Source: a virus. Taken from it: a stretch of 60,755 nucleotides of DNA. Within the stretch, counting starts at the first letter, position 1. Each line of letters begins with the position of its first letter. Location: positions 1 to 60,755 of IMG/VR virus record IMGVR_UViG_3300024518_001962; one strand, written 5' to 3'. Below the pieces are notes generated by a model that was not told the origin of the DNA, searched no databases, and saw only the letters and a list, made by a program, of their open reading frames with translations. Both the position numbers and the translations under genes were made by a program. This document shows, in pieces, positions 32,742 to 41,213 of the stretch.

Positions 32742-33257
32742 CTACTTCTTTGCTAAAAGTTCATTCTTCTTTGCCGATGAATCCGAAGATCCAAAGTAAT
32801 ACGAGATCACCTGATCGGCCTTCGCTGATGCGTAGCCAACGAGCGTTCCTACTAGAACCGCATTTGTTGGATTTAATTTAGCCCATCCACCAAGGACGTA
32901 GGCGATAATCACAAAGAACCCCAAGACCACTACCGTGGCCAGAACAGGGTGTGTCCATCCCTTCAGGGATATACCCATCTTCCTTGCAGAGTCTCGATCA
33001 CCCGCATGAACTTCTATCTCTTTGATGTCGAGCTCTTTCATCTTGGCCTTAAAGTCAAACTCGGCCTTTTTGATAGCGGCCACATCCTCTGGCGTTAAAT
33101 TCTTAATCTTTGCCAGAAGTTTGTCTTCGTTGGGGGCCGCAATTCCAAGAGCCTGGCCAAGCATGTCAATGCCAGCAGACACAAGAGGGCCTCCGGGGAT
33201 TAGGCTCTTTACGAGCGCGGGGGCAAGTTTTCCAACAACTCTCAGGATTTCATCCAT
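32742..33257 (-). CDS. Holin, 3TM gene-transfer-agent type (171 aa)
   Basis: Start ATG at 33257 overlaps the endolysin stop by 8 bases. KSLIPGGPLVSAGIDMLGQA near the start, a charged helix, then HPVLATVVVLGFFVIIAYV and NPTNAVLVGTLVGYA membrane segments match the holin family first described in gene transfer agents (PF11351 type). It should make lesions in the inner membrane at lysis. Gene next to it is the endolysin. Confidence 0.75.
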   Translation of the reverse strand: MDEILRVVGKLAPALVKSLIPGGPLVSAGIDMLGQALGIAAPNEDKLLAKIKNLTPEDVAAIKKAEFDFKAKMKELDIKEIEVHAGDRDSARKMGISLKGWTHPVLATVVVLGFFVIIAYVLGGWAKLNPTNAVLVGTLVGYASAKADQVISYYFGSSDSSAKKNELLAKK

Positions 33258-33720
33258 GATCTGCCATCCTCTGGTAGTTTTCGATAAACTCATTCACCGT
33301 TCCGGCGCCAAGCGGCGTGTTGTAGTAGCTCTTCCAGTACGATGCCAGGCCAAGAATATCCAAAGCATCTGGCAAAGCTTCGCTCACGCGAAGGTAATGC
33401 ACTCGGCACATTGCCGTGGCGTAGGTAAGGTTCCAGACAAGCTCGCTGTCATCACCCTTCCATGTGGCTTGAAATTTACTCACAATAGACCTGAGTTCAC
33501 TTCTATGGTGAAGGTAGTTATCCCAGATATCTCCACATGTCGCTGGCTCCATCTGGTAGACACCAAGAGCAGGCCCACCGCCAAGTTGTTTCAGGTACGT
33601 CAGGTGACTCTCTTGCATGGCCGTTCCCATCAGGAGATTTTCTGCGGCCTCGCTCCACGCATCCATTGACTGGAGTGTGGGCCGAACAATTAGCTCCCTG
33701 AACTGAACTGGATTGATCAT
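33250..33720 (-). CDS. Transglycosylase/lysozyme-like endolysin (156 aa)
   Basis: GTAMQESHLTYL places a catalytic-type Glu at residue 37, followed by GVYQMEP at ~53-59, the signature of lytic transglycosylase-like phage lysozymes. No signal peptide is evident, so export probably depends on the holin. It sits directly upstream of the holin in the lysis cassette. Confidence 0.7.
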   Translation of the reverse strand: MINPVQFRELIVRPTLQSMDAWSEAAENLLMGTAMQESHLTYLKQLGGGPALGVYQMEPATCGDIWDNYLHHRSELRSIVSKFQATWKGDDSELVWNLTYATAMCRVHYLRVSEALPDALDILGLASYWKSYYNTPLGAGTVNEFIENYQRMADHG

Positions 33721-33980
33721 GATGGGGTTCCTCTCTTAAAGAATCCTTGCTCAAGCAAGTCCTTGGTGATTAAGCCCCTGAGCTTTTTCTTACATCCCTT
33801 GATCGGCCATCTGAAGTGGACAACCTCGTCAGATGTGGCGACCCACACGCCCTTACAGGTAGCGTAGCCCGATGCGACCACATATACCTTCTCTGTTGAT
33901 GGCACACCATATGCAGACCAACTCAACGATGCGACCAGAAGAAAAAGCAAGAACACCATTATATACTTGGGAGGTATCAT
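33717..33980 (-). CDS. Small exported protein (87 aa)
   Basis: ATG at 33980 overlaps the upstream stop (ATGA). Signal peptide or anchor (YIMVFLLFLLVASLSWSAYG), then a small beta domain with two Cys (ATCKGVW, IKGCKKK). No lipobox is seen. Its place among lysis genes suggests an envelope role, perhaps spanin-like, but this is inference. Confidence 0.6.
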   Translation of the reverse strand: MIPPKYIMVFLLFLLVASLSWSAYGVPSTEKVYVVASGYATCKGVWVATSDEVVHFRWPIKGCKKKLRGLITKDLLEQGFFKRGTPS

Positions 33981-34279
33981 TTGCTTTTCAGACGGTTGAC
34001 CTCGGCTATCAAGGCGTCCATCTTCCTTTGCTGTTTGGCGGCCTTCACTCTCTCCGCATGGAGTTCCCACTTATGATCGGCTTCCGCCTGATTCGCATCT
34101 ACCTTTTTGGCGATAGACCGGAGCGTCTTGGTCGATTCGATCACAGCCTTCTGTAGATTCTTTACATCTTGCGCTACAGCCTTGGGGGCAGAATAAAGCG
34201 CAATCATCATCGCCGTGACACTAAGGATGGCGATCATCATGCCGACAGCGGAGTTGAGGAACTCAGATAGCCTGTTCAT
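33977..34279 (-). CDS. Membrane-anchored coiled-coil protein (100 aa)
   Basis: One N-terminal membrane helix (MMIAILSVTAMMIALY) followed by a charged periplasmic-type coiled coil. This is the topology of an inner-membrane spanin (Rz-like). Next gene upstream has the same plan. Coupled by ATGA overlaps. Confidence 0.6.
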   Translation of the reverse strand: MNRLSEFLNSAVGMMIAILSVTAMMIALYSAPKAVAQDVKNLQKAVIESTKTLRSIAKKVDANQAEADHKWELHAERVKAAKQQRKMDALIAEVNRLKSK

Positions 34280-34581
34280 GGTTTAGCCTCCAGCTTAGTG
34301 ATTTTATCGTGCATCTTGTCTCTCTCTTCCCAGAGTTTCACGATGCTTGTTTCGTTCCTGGTGATCGAAGACTTAAGATCGGATACCCTCTCCGCTCGAC
34401 TGACTTCGATATCCTTAAACTCTTGCCTGTTCGCCTTGCCCATGCCATCAAGTCTCTCTTTGGTATGTTTTTGTTCGGCGCACAACTTCGTGAGTGTGAT
34501 GTTCAGTTTCACCCAAACACCGATAGCTGGCACGATAGCCATTACCACCCCAACAAAAATACCAAAATCTATATCCGGCAT
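34276..34581 (-). CDS. Membrane-anchored coiled-coil protein (101 aa)
   Basis: N-terminal helix (FVGVVMAIVPAIGVWV) then a long Lys/Glu-rich coiled coil. Parallel in plan to 33977-34279, so the two may be a pair or duplicates. Inferred lysis or envelope role. Confidence 0.6.
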   Translation of the reverse strand: MPDIDFGIFVGVVMAIVPAIGVWVKLNITLTKLCAEQKHTKERLDGMGKANRQEFKDIEVSRAERVSDLKSSITRNETSIVKLWEERDKMHDKITKLEAKP

Positions 34582-34593
34582 GACAATTCCTTC

Positions 34594-34932
34594 CTAGCTC
34601 TTTGGATACTTAACTTTTATCGCCTGTCTTTTTGTTGCCAGGACATCAAGGGCGTCTTGGCCGCCATCAAACCAGGCATGCATGAACTCTTCGTGAGTCG
34701 GGTACTCTTTTTGCCTATCTTCTGCGTAATTTTCTGCGCGAAGCTCGGTTGCGGTAGCGTCACGCAATCCGTCCTCTGTGTCGTTAAGCCGCTTCCCCGT
34801 GAACTCAATCACGCCATTGAGATTTCTGGCCTCAAGAACTGCGTGAAGTGCAGGGTCGAAGTCGGAAGGTAAATCGCCACGAGTCTGCCCTTTCCACTTC
34901 TTTGTTGATTTTGTGAATAAAATTCTAAGCAT
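34594..34932 (-). CDS. Hypothetical protein, possible fibre assembly factor (112 aa)
   Basis: Mixed alpha/beta, acidic, with TGKRLNDTEDGLRDATATEL and HAWFDGGQDALDVL. It follows the fibre-like gene directly (TAATG-type overlap). Small proteins in that place often help tail-fibre folding; here this is only positional. Confidence 0.5.
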   Translation of the reverse strand: MLRILFTKSTKKWKGQTRGDLPSDFDPALHAVLEARNLNGVIEFTGKRLNDTEDGLRDATATELRAENYAEDRQKEYPTHEEFMHAWFDGGQDALDVLATKRQAIKVKYPKS

Positions 34933-36413
34933 TAGGAATTCCTCCCCCTATCGTCATAATACCCAATACACGTAGCGTAGCCGTCCATCGAGGCGTTCGT
35001 GTCCATCCTGAACCCTATCTGGCTTGAAGTGTTAGTCCAAACATTAATCCTTGCCGCGCTCTGTGAATTTGCCGTATTATTGGCTGCATCTGTCATATTG
35101 TTGCCAGCGCCACTAGCGGTAATATCGTCCATCTCCAGGGAGGTAAGAACTCCCTTGTTCGCCGCGCCACCTTGGGCCTGGAATGTCGCACGAACTATCG
35201 CCTCTAGTTTTATGCCTGCGGGCGAAGTTAGAGTTACCGTTTCTCTTGCGCTTGTGCTAAGGGCGGTGTTTGCGAAGTCGAGTCCGTCCTCTCCACCGTA
35301 ATCGTACATAACCTTACCATCAGCAAACATGGTGAAACCTTTATTCCCATTTGACGAAACGCGCCTCCACACAGAACCAATCCGGCGATAAAGAGTGCCG
35401 CCAGTGTCGGAAAGTAGGTTCGATGCAGTTAGGCTCGTATCGAATCCGGCATCAAAGGTGGCGTCACCCGTCTTGGAGACAATGAAAAAGTGATACCAAG
35501 TCTCGTCAGTGAGAGTTAGTCCAGAAGGAAAGCCGCCGTTACCTGTGCCTGTTGCCCAATTAGCATCAATCTGTTTCACGAATGCGGCGAGGGTCATATC
35601 GGTAGTGTCAGCGGCATCACGGCACTCGATAGCTGTTGAGTTAATGTCGTTCGCGGCGTCTGTACCCGGAACTAAAATGCCACCAAAGATATGTCCCTTC
35701 GGCATTGAGGCGGCAGCGTCAACATACGCTTTAACACTCTGCTGGCTCGCCGCCGCGATTGCGCTATCTGAAGACATGTCATCTTGATCGAGGAATGCCG
35801 TGCCGCTCAATGTTCCATTAAGGACAGGGGATGTCATTGTCTTGGCTGCCAGTGTTTGCGTGTCGGTTGTTCCGACAACCGCGCCAGTCGGCGCGGCTAC
35901 TGCGCTCGATGTTCCGCCAGTTATTTTAAGAAGACCACTAAATGCGGATGCATCAATTTCAAGACCGCCCTGCTCGTGTTTCAGGGTGCCCGTCCCGATA
36001 GAGTCAGCGTTCAGGATAACCTGGTGAACTTCGTCTGACCCATCGCAATACACGAGGGCCAGATCGCCGTTGGCAATCGTGACAGTAGCGGCGCCGGAGC
36101 CTTGCTTAATAATAATAGACTGACCGGTGGAATTCTTCATGACCCACATTTGCTGGGCATCCGTGGCCGCAACCGTAAGCGTTCTCGTGGTGGTTAGTGT
36201 TCCGGTAAACAGAACCACCTTGTGCCGAATGCCAGCACTTGCGCCATCAGTCATCGTAAGGGTGGCATCAGCATCAGCAAGCGCAATAGTGGCTACACCA
36301 CTGGCCATTTCTTCGATTAACTCGAAATCGGTGTTAGCCGTATCGCCCCACGCACCTGATTGTTCGCCGGTAGTTGGCTTTTCGATTCCGTTTGGTGTGT
36401 ACGTGGAAGCCAT
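34932..36413 (-). CDS. Tail fibre/receptor-binding-like protein (493 aa)
   Basis: N-terminus TYTPNGIEKPTTGEQSGAWG, then repeated beta segments (LTMTDGASAGIRHKVVLFTG) and a C-terminal beta domain ending in RDRGRNS-like basic residues. This start is common in phage fibre proteins of environmental podoviruses. AAGGAG precedes the ATG. Likely host-binding; terminal domain not identified. Confidence 0.65.
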   Translation of the reverse strand: MASTYTPNGIEKPTTGEQSGAWGDTANTDFELIEEMASGVATIALADADATLTMTDGASAGIRHKVVLFTGTLTTTRTLTVAATDAQQMWVMKNSTGQSIIIKQGSGAATVTIANGDLALVYCDGSDEVHQVILNADSIGTGTLKHEQGGLEIDASAFSGLLKITGGTSSAVAAPTGAVVGTTDTQTLAAKTMTSPVLNGTLSGTAFLDQDDMSSDSAIAAASQQSVKAYVDAAASMPKGHIFGGILVPGTDAANDINSTAIECRDAADTTDMTLAAFVKQIDANWATGTGNGGFPSGLTLTDETWYHFFIVSKTGDATFDAGFDTSLTASNLLSDTGGTLYRRIGSVWRRVSSNGNKGFTMFADGKVMYDYGGEDGLDFANTALSTSARETVTLTSPAGIKLEAIVRATFQAQGGAANKGVLTSLEMDDITASGAGNNMTDAANNTANSQSAARINVWTNTSSQIGFRMDTNASMDGYATCIGYYDDRGRNS

Positions 36414-36416
36414 AGT

Positions 36417-36554
36417 TTACTCCTTTTCTTCCGGTGCGCGTGGGCCGCTCGTGGATTTTTCTTCCTCGGTCACGACCACTTGAACGCTACCAACCTGAAT
36501 GTCAGTGCTATACCCTTCCATACTCGCTGGCTTTGGAGCCTCTTTTTCGCTCAT
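36417..36554 (-). CDS. Small acidic protein (45 aa)
   Basis: ATG at 36554 one base after the upstream stop. Disordered acidic/Pro ends around a short beta stretch (TDIQVGSVQVVVTEEE) that resembles the VGSVxVDI unit of the repeat protein just upstream. Probably a structural accessory. Confidence 0.5.
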   Translation of the reverse strand: MSEKEAPKPASMEGYSTDIQVGSVQVVVTEEEKSTSGPRAPEEKE

Positions 36555-36555
36555 T

Positions 36556-37197
36556 TCATTCTCCAGTCCATGTTGCTGTTTGTGCGCCCGGAACATCTGT
36601 CCAGGCATTCGCAACGCCTTCGTCCTCATCTAACCAAATAGTTTCTGGCTGCTCTGAAACATCGCCCCACCCAGGGCCAAATACCAGAAGGGAACCAACA
36701 CTCATTGTCCCTTCAACACCCAGAACACTAAAACTTCCAGTGCCTGATGGTGTTCCTATCGCGCCAGTTCCAATAGCCGGTACCACCGAAGTGGTTGCAT
36801 CTACTTCCTCTTCAACACTTCCTATCGATCCCGTTCCCTCGGAACCCGGAACACTGAAACTTCCAACGTCCGGTGATGGCGTTCCTACCGCCGCCGTTCC
36901 AACTGCCGGGACAACCGCTGTCGTTGCCCCGATATTGACCGTGACGCTTCCTACTGCCCCAGTTCCTTCCACGCCAACGATTGATGTGGTAGCTACGACA
37001 TCATGTGATGTGCTACCAACTGCCGCCGTCCCTACTGCCGGAATTACCGCTGTTGTGGCCGATATATCGACTACAACAGATCCGACACTTACCGTTCCAA
37101 CCGCTGCAACAACGTCATCACTCTGCGAGTTGCCCCAGGTGTTGTTGCCCCATGTCCCGGCACTCCAACCCGTTCCACCTATCTGGAGGTCGGCCAT
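36556..37197 (-). CDS. Tandem-repeat virion protein (213 aa)
   Basis: Built of about seven ~20-residue units of the form VGTxxVGSVxxDIxATTxVV (for example GTGAVGSVTVNIGATTAVV), with a Trp/Gly-rich start (GWSAGTWGNNTWGN) and end. The DNA shows the same periodicity. The regular beta repeat suggests a fibrous or surface-exposed spike; it lies between decoration and fibre genes. Confidence 0.65.
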   Translation of the reverse strand: MADLQIGGTGWSAGTWGNNTWGNSQSDDVVAAVGTVSVGSVVVDISATTAVIPAVGTAAVGSTSHDVVATTSIVGVEGTGAVGSVTVNIGATTAVVPAVGTAAVGTPSPDVGSFSVPGSEGTGSIGSVEEEVDATTSVVPAIGTGAIGTPSGTGSFSVLGVEGTMSVGSLLVFGPGWGDVSEQPETIWLDEDEGVANAWTDVPGAQTATWTGE

Positions 37198-37207
37198 GAC
37201 TCACCCC

Positions 37208-37669
37208 CTACGCGATACGAATAATAGCGTTGCTCGCATCTGCAGTAGGAAATACGATGGTTAGCGTTCCGCCAGTCACCGTTTGGGTGCCGCCAAAGTC
37301 GATGATGCACACCGCTGCGTTCGACAGCGATGTGTTGTAGATCATCGCTCCACCCGTGCTTAGTGTGGTGGAGATCGTCCAGGCCGCATCAGCGAAATCG
37401 ACATACGCTGTAGTGCCAGAGTTAGCTACAACCTGACTCAATAGCGTGTATCCACCGGCCGAATAGCCAGTCCCGCTCGACTCGGCCGAGTCTCCGGTGA
37501 TGTCTGAGTAGTTCGTTGATGCCGCATCGAACGTAGCAGACGGAATTGAGGCTTCAGGGAGAATCAGCGCGATCTTAAACGTGTTACCAGAGGTGTCCAG
37601 ATCGTGACTGCCGCCAAGAAGCTCATCCTTGAAAGAAGTACACATTGCACTCGTAATTGTTCCAGCCAT
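37208..37669 (-). CDS. Beta-rich virion protein (153 aa)
   Basis: Starts AGTITSAMCTSFKDELLGG, then Thr/Ser/Gly-rich strands (FKIALILPEAS, SGTGYSAGGYTL). I recognise this start from head or tail decoration proteins of environmental phages. AAGGAG before ATG. Exact role unknown. Confidence 0.65.
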   Translation of the reverse strand: MAGTITSAMCTSFKDELLGGSHDLDTSGNTFKIALILPEASIPSATFDAASTNYSDITGDSAESSGTGYSAGGYTLLSQVVANSGTTAYVDFADAAWTISTTLSTGGAMIYNTSLSNAAVCIIDFGGTQTVTGGTLTIVFPTADASNAIIRIA

Positions 37670-37681
37670 CGTCTTACTCCT

Positions 37682-38674
37682 TTAGTCTGGCTCTACTCTG
37701 GCGTTGTCATATCGCCGCTCTTCCATTCGACCCCGGCCTTGGTACCGAACCTTTAGCCTGGCCATTACTTTTTCAAATCGCTCATCCATCTTGTCGAGGA
37801 GTGTGTTTTCCCCGGCATCTTCCTTCATAAATATATACGCCTCGCACATGCACCCATAGAAGATGGCTGTTTCTGCATTGTCGCCAATCCATGAGGTGCC
37901 GCCGTTTGTGTATTTCGCGGTGACTGCGCTTCCGCCACCGGCCGTGGCACCCGTGGTGGCGCCAGACTGAACGGCTGGATCATTTGACTTCACAACAATG
38001 TCGTACGTGTTGGTGGTCACGTTCTGAATATTATGCGGCAAGGTCGTATTGATGACCGCGGCCGCAATGCCATCCACTGCCTCGGCGGCCGCCAGCGTAA
38101 CCAATGTTTGCTCGTTCGCTCCATGGGCCGTATCAGTCACCGTGATGGTCGAGGATCCGGCCGATCCGGTAAGAAGTGGGCTTGCGCCAAGCGTCACGGA
38201 ACGGAAAGTAGTTACTTCCGTTAGCGAGGCAGGTTGGTAATAATAACCAAGCCGACAGGCGTATGCCTTATCAGGAACCGGCCCCACTTGGATCGTACTT
38301 CCCACTGAGGTCGAAGTAGAGAGCTCCGCATCGTAATCAGCATAATATTTTGGAACATCTCGGCTCCCAACGTCCGTAGGATTTCTGGTGTAGTCATCCA
38401 CAAATGTTGCGTGTTTCTTCTTGAGTGGTACCTCTCTTCCATCATCCAATGTCACCATAAGGAAAATGGAGTTCAGATACTTCTCTGGGAGCGTCAGGAA
38501 CTTGTTCCCGATAGTGAGCGCGGATGTCTCGGTCTTCTTGAACAGGTTTAATTCAAGTTGTTCGAAAATTCGCTCCTCAGTCGCTCGGATAAAATCATCT
38601 ATCTCGGCCACGAAAGTGGATTCGGTGTTCTCGGTGTAGTCTTGAATTCTCTGTTTTAGCTCAAAATAATTCAT
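37682..38674 (-). CDS. Head-tail adaptor-like protein with inserted domain (330 aa)
   Basis: N-terminus NYFELKQRIQDYTENTESTF and a helical first half resemble the adaptor (ring) proteins next to the portal in podoviruses. Residues ~160-245 are an inserted module (TVTDTAHGANEQTLVTLAAAE, TYDIVV, Gly/Ala/Thr-rich) that matches the module in 30898-32733. C-terminus is helical and basic. Confidence 0.6.
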   Translation of the reverse strand: MNYFELKQRIQDYTENTESTFVAEIDDFIRATEERIFEQLELNLFKKTETSALTIGNKFLTLPEKYLNSIFLMVTLDDGREVPLKKKHATFVDDYTRNPTDVGSRDVPKYYADYDAELSTSTSVGSTIQVGPVPDKAYACRLGYYYQPASLTEVTTFRSVTLGASPLLTGSAGSSTITVTDTAHGANEQTLVTLAAAEAVDGIAAAVINTTLPHNIQNVTTNTYDIVVKSNDPAVQSGATTGATAGGGSAVTAKYTNGGTSWIGDNAETAIFYGCMCEAYIFMKEDAGENTLLDKMDERFEKVMARLKVRYQGRGRMEERRYDNARVEPD

Positions 38675-38985
38675 GATGTTGTCACCGTCACTCGGCCTAT
38701 GATCCCAAACCCGTAAATCTTTTTACGTGGCAAAAGATCCGAACCAATACTGCCCAGATATATCTCGTAAGGTTCCACGCGATCCGGGCGAGCGTCTTTA
38801 AGAGCTTCTGGATCAGTCGTAAGGTGGATCGGAAAAAGTTGTGGATGCTTGACTTCATAACATTCCTCCAAACAGACCATCAGGCCGTTCCACTCTTTTT
38901 TTAAAGTGCTGAGTGGATACCAAAAGCCACATCGGTCGCAAACACCACGAGCGAATTTTCCTGTAGCAAATGCCTTGATAGCCAT
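38671..38985 (-). CDS. Zinc-binding virion-region protein (104 aa)
   Basis: GVCDRCGFWYPLSTLKKEW and VCLEECYEVKHPQ give a four-Cys zinc ribbon of a type seen in head-completion regions of podovirus-like phages. Overlaps both neighbours. Function unknown. Confidence 0.65.
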   Translation of the reverse strand: MAIKAFATGKFARGVCDRCGFWYPLSTLKKEWNGLMVCLEECYEVKHPQLFPIHLTTDPEALKDARPDRVEPYEIYLGSIGSDLLPRKKIYGFGIIGRVTVTTS

Positions 38986-39659
38986 TACCTGAATACCCTG
39001 TAATAAATAGCCGTATCGGCTGTAATTTGAAATGCGGCCCTATCTCTATCCTCTGCGGCCGCTTCGTCCCAAGACACAGTTGACTTCGACTCAAGAACGG
39101 CAGTCCTGTCCGGGGCTTTCTTGTACGAAAGTCTGGCCGCCAGGTCAGCACAAAAGGCATCATAAAACCTGAATGGAATCGCAACGGAATCCCTCGGGCT
39201 TACGATATCCTCGATCCTGGTCAGACAGTCGTACCTGAATACGTCAGTTGAATTTTCTGGCGTTGGATATAATTTCAAATTTGGAATTATCTGACGATCA
39301 AGATACCACTGGCTGGGCCGGCCTGCGGTGGTCTTCACGGGAATGGTTTGCCACTCTTCCCGGCTAATCCGCTCCATACTCAGGTCTGAGGTTGACCGAA
39401 CGATGACCGCAGAAATGATGTCAACGATATCATTCTCGAGAATGTATTCGTTTGTGGTGGCTTCTGTTGTTAGCTCGCGCTGCTTGACAGTCCAGAGGTT
39501 AATTCCCTTGTTGGCCCACGAAGAGAACATGAGATTCATCGACCTCATGGAGCTCTCTAAGTCATAACCAACTCGGGACTCTCTTCCGCATCTTTCGTAA
39601 GCCTCTTCAACTGCCTCCGCGGCATCGAACGTAAATACTTTCGTTCCGCTAGTGGCCAT
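38985..39659 (-). CDS. P22 gp4-like head-completion protein (224 aa)
   Basis: Helical N-terminus (EAVEEAYERCGRES, YDLESSMRSMNLMFSSWANK) with the following ILENDIVDIISAVI match the adaptor/tail accessory proteins (gp4 type) that bind below the portal. It lies in the same operon as capsid and portal. Assignment by order and motif impression. Confidence 0.65.
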   Translation of the reverse strand: MATSGTKVFTFDAAEAVEEAYERCGRESRVGYDLESSMRSMNLMFSSWANKGINLWTVKQRELTTEATTNEYILENDIVDIISAVIVRSTSDLSMERISREEWQTIPVKTTAGRPSQWYLDRQIIPNLKLYPTPENSTDVFRYDCLTRIEDIVSPRDSVAIPFRFYDAFCADLAARLSYKKAPDRTAVLESKSTVSWDEAAAEDRDRAAFQITADTAIYYRVFR

Positions 39660-39670
39660 TGTCTTTTACC

Positions 39671-40108
39671 TTATGAACCGGCGTATTTCTTTTCCATCAC
39701 CAAAGTAACGGAGTAAGAATCACCAGCATCCGCAGCGGCAGCCAAAACCAAGAAGTCAATGTCGCCGTCCCATCCGGTGGCCTTAGGATTCTTTAGACCG
39801 CCGATGTCTGAATAATCGAGTACGCCAGAGTCGGAACCACCATTAACCCCAAGAGTAACCATGGGTTCATTGGTGGTCGCACTCCAAAGGATACGAACAG
39901 GCATACCGCTAGTGGCGAATATGATTTTCATGACACGAACTTCATCACAGACTTGCTCGCCTCCGATACCTTGGAGTGGGGCAAGAGCGGAAACGTCCAC
40001 CTTTTTTACGGCGGTTCCCTCGCCAGTTCCGTCACTGATGCTAGTGAAATGCATGATAGCCTTTTTAGGGCCATCCTGAATCGTTTGAGAAGTTACTGTA
40101 TCGGTCAT
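39671..40108 (-). CDS. Head decoration-type protein (145 aa)
   Basis: Beta-rich with no catalytic motif (MKIIFATSGMPVRILWSATT, YSVTLVMEKKYAGS). It follows a hairpin (GGGGCG/CGCCCC) in the 51-base spacer. Positional inference of virion role. Confidence 0.6.
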   Translation of the reverse strand: MTDTVTSQTIQDGPKKAIMHFTSISDGTGEGTAVKKVDVSALAPLQGIGGEQVCDEVRVMKIIFATSGMPVRILWSATTNEPMVTLGVNGGSDSGVLDYSDIGGLKNPKATGWDGDIDFLVLAAAADAGDSYSVTLVMEKKYAGS

Positions 40109-40113
40109 GCCTT

Positions 40114-40152
40114 AATCCCCCCTTCCTGGGTGGGGCGACCCGAAGGCCGCCC
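40114..40152 (-). other. GC-rich hairpin between virion genes
   Basis: GGGGCG and CGCCCC pair around a GCCTTCGGGT-like loop near 40132-40153, just before the SD (AGGAAGGGGGG) of 39671-40108. There is no U-tract, so it is more likely a processing or stability element than a terminator. Confidence 0.4.
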
Positions 40153-40159
40153 CTCAGGA

Positions 40160-41101
40160 TTAAGCTTCGTCAACAGTGGCGGTGATGTTGGTGTTGAGGC
40201 CAACCTCGCCGTCAGCGTTACAAATCGGAAGAGGCTGAAAGAACTGCATATCAGCACCCACGAGAGCTTCAGTGACGTTAGCTGCGTTGTCGGCCACACG
40301 AATGTTGATGTTCGGGCCGATATTACCAGTCGAAGTCGCAACCATCGTGACAGCCACATCCGCGGCGTTGCGTGTGCGAATGTAGTTCTGACCTGGGCCA
40401 CCACCAATCGTGGTATTGACCGAAGCAGTGGTGACATTCTCGATGGCCGCTGTACCGAAGTTCCCATCAATCCAGAAATCCTCGATAGTGGCGTTATCAC
40501 CACCGACAAGCTGAAGCGCAGACTCTGCGCCGGCAGCCGCCGCGCCTTCGTGACGCCAGCCAGAGATGACGAGATCGTCAGCGTTGGCATCAGCCACAAT
40601 AAAGTCAGTTGCCTGCCCGGTCACATCCTTGGTCAGAATGTCGATCAACTTACAACCAGCGGCGTTGATGTCGATAGGCCCGGTAAGGGCATCGAATCCA
40701 CCAGTAAACTGGAAGTTCACCATCACCGTGTTGGCGGCATCAACGTCCATGTCAGCACCGACAGCCGTGGTGAAGTTGACCTTTGGCTTTAATGAACCGT
40801 AACCAAGGCCAATCCAGGTGACGCCTGCCACGCTATGAACGAAGCCAGCGGCAGCGATCACCGTTTCAACGTGACCCGGCAGAACGATAACCATGTCACC
40901 CTGACTGGCTTTCATTCTGGCGGCCGCATACACCATCGTAGACCATGCGTGATCGGGATCTTGACCGTTATTGCTATTCGATGCGCCTGCGCGAGTCGAA
41001 CTAACAAAACGGACGTTACCTGTGGTGGATGGAATAGACCCACCACCAAGTTGAAGGATTCCAAAGCTAGTGACACCGTTTGGATAATTTGTTGGAGGCA
41101 T
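40160..41101 (-). CDS. Beta-helix-like virion protein (313 aa)
   Basis: Repeated short strands with Asn/Gly/Asp turns (VDAANTVMVNFQFTGG, GCKLIDILTKD, DNATIEDFWIDGNFG) look like a right-handed beta helix. Located next to the major capsid gene and probably abundant in the virion; fibre or decoration role. GGAG precedes the ATG. Confidence 0.65.
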   Translation of the reverse strand: MPPTNYPNGVTSFGILQLGGGSIPSTTGNVRFVSSTRAGASNSNNGQDPDHAWSTMVYAAARMKASQGDMVIVLPGHVETVIAAAGFVHSVAGVTWIGLGYGSLKPKVNFTTAVGADMDVDAANTVMVNFQFTGGFDALTGPIDINAAGCKLIDILTKDVTGQATDFIVADANADDLVISGWRHEGAAAAGAESALQLVGGDNATIEDFWIDGNFGTAAIENVTTASVNTTIGGGPGQNYIRTRNAADVAVTMVATSTGNIGPNINIRVADNAANVTEALVGADMQFFQPLPICNADGEVGLNTNITATVDEA

Positions 41102-41177
41102 TACTATTTCTCCTATCTCAGGAACGTCAAGGCCTCTTCACCAAGCCGCCAAGGGGAATCAAACCCCAACTTACCCT

Positions 41178-41205
41178 AAGAAAGAGGCCGGGGTTTCCCC
41201 CGGCC
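41178..41205 (-). terminator. Rho-independent terminator after the capsid gene
   Basis: On the minus strand GGCCGGGG-GAAA-CCCCGGCC (41186-41205) is an 8-bp perfect stem with a GNRA loop, followed by TCTTTCTT. It lies 8 bases after the capsid stop, and may lower expression of downstream genes relative to capsid. Confidence 0.85.
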
Positions 41206-41213
41206 CCAGATAC

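Noticed and set aside
36434-37264. 276-aa plus-strand frame rich in Pro/Thr/Val
   Set aside because: It is the complement of the tandem-repeat virion gene; composition mirrors the repeats and no SD is present.
39953-40792. 279-aa plus-strand frame
   Set aside because: Lies opposite two clear virion genes with SD sites and overlaps their full length; a shadow frame.
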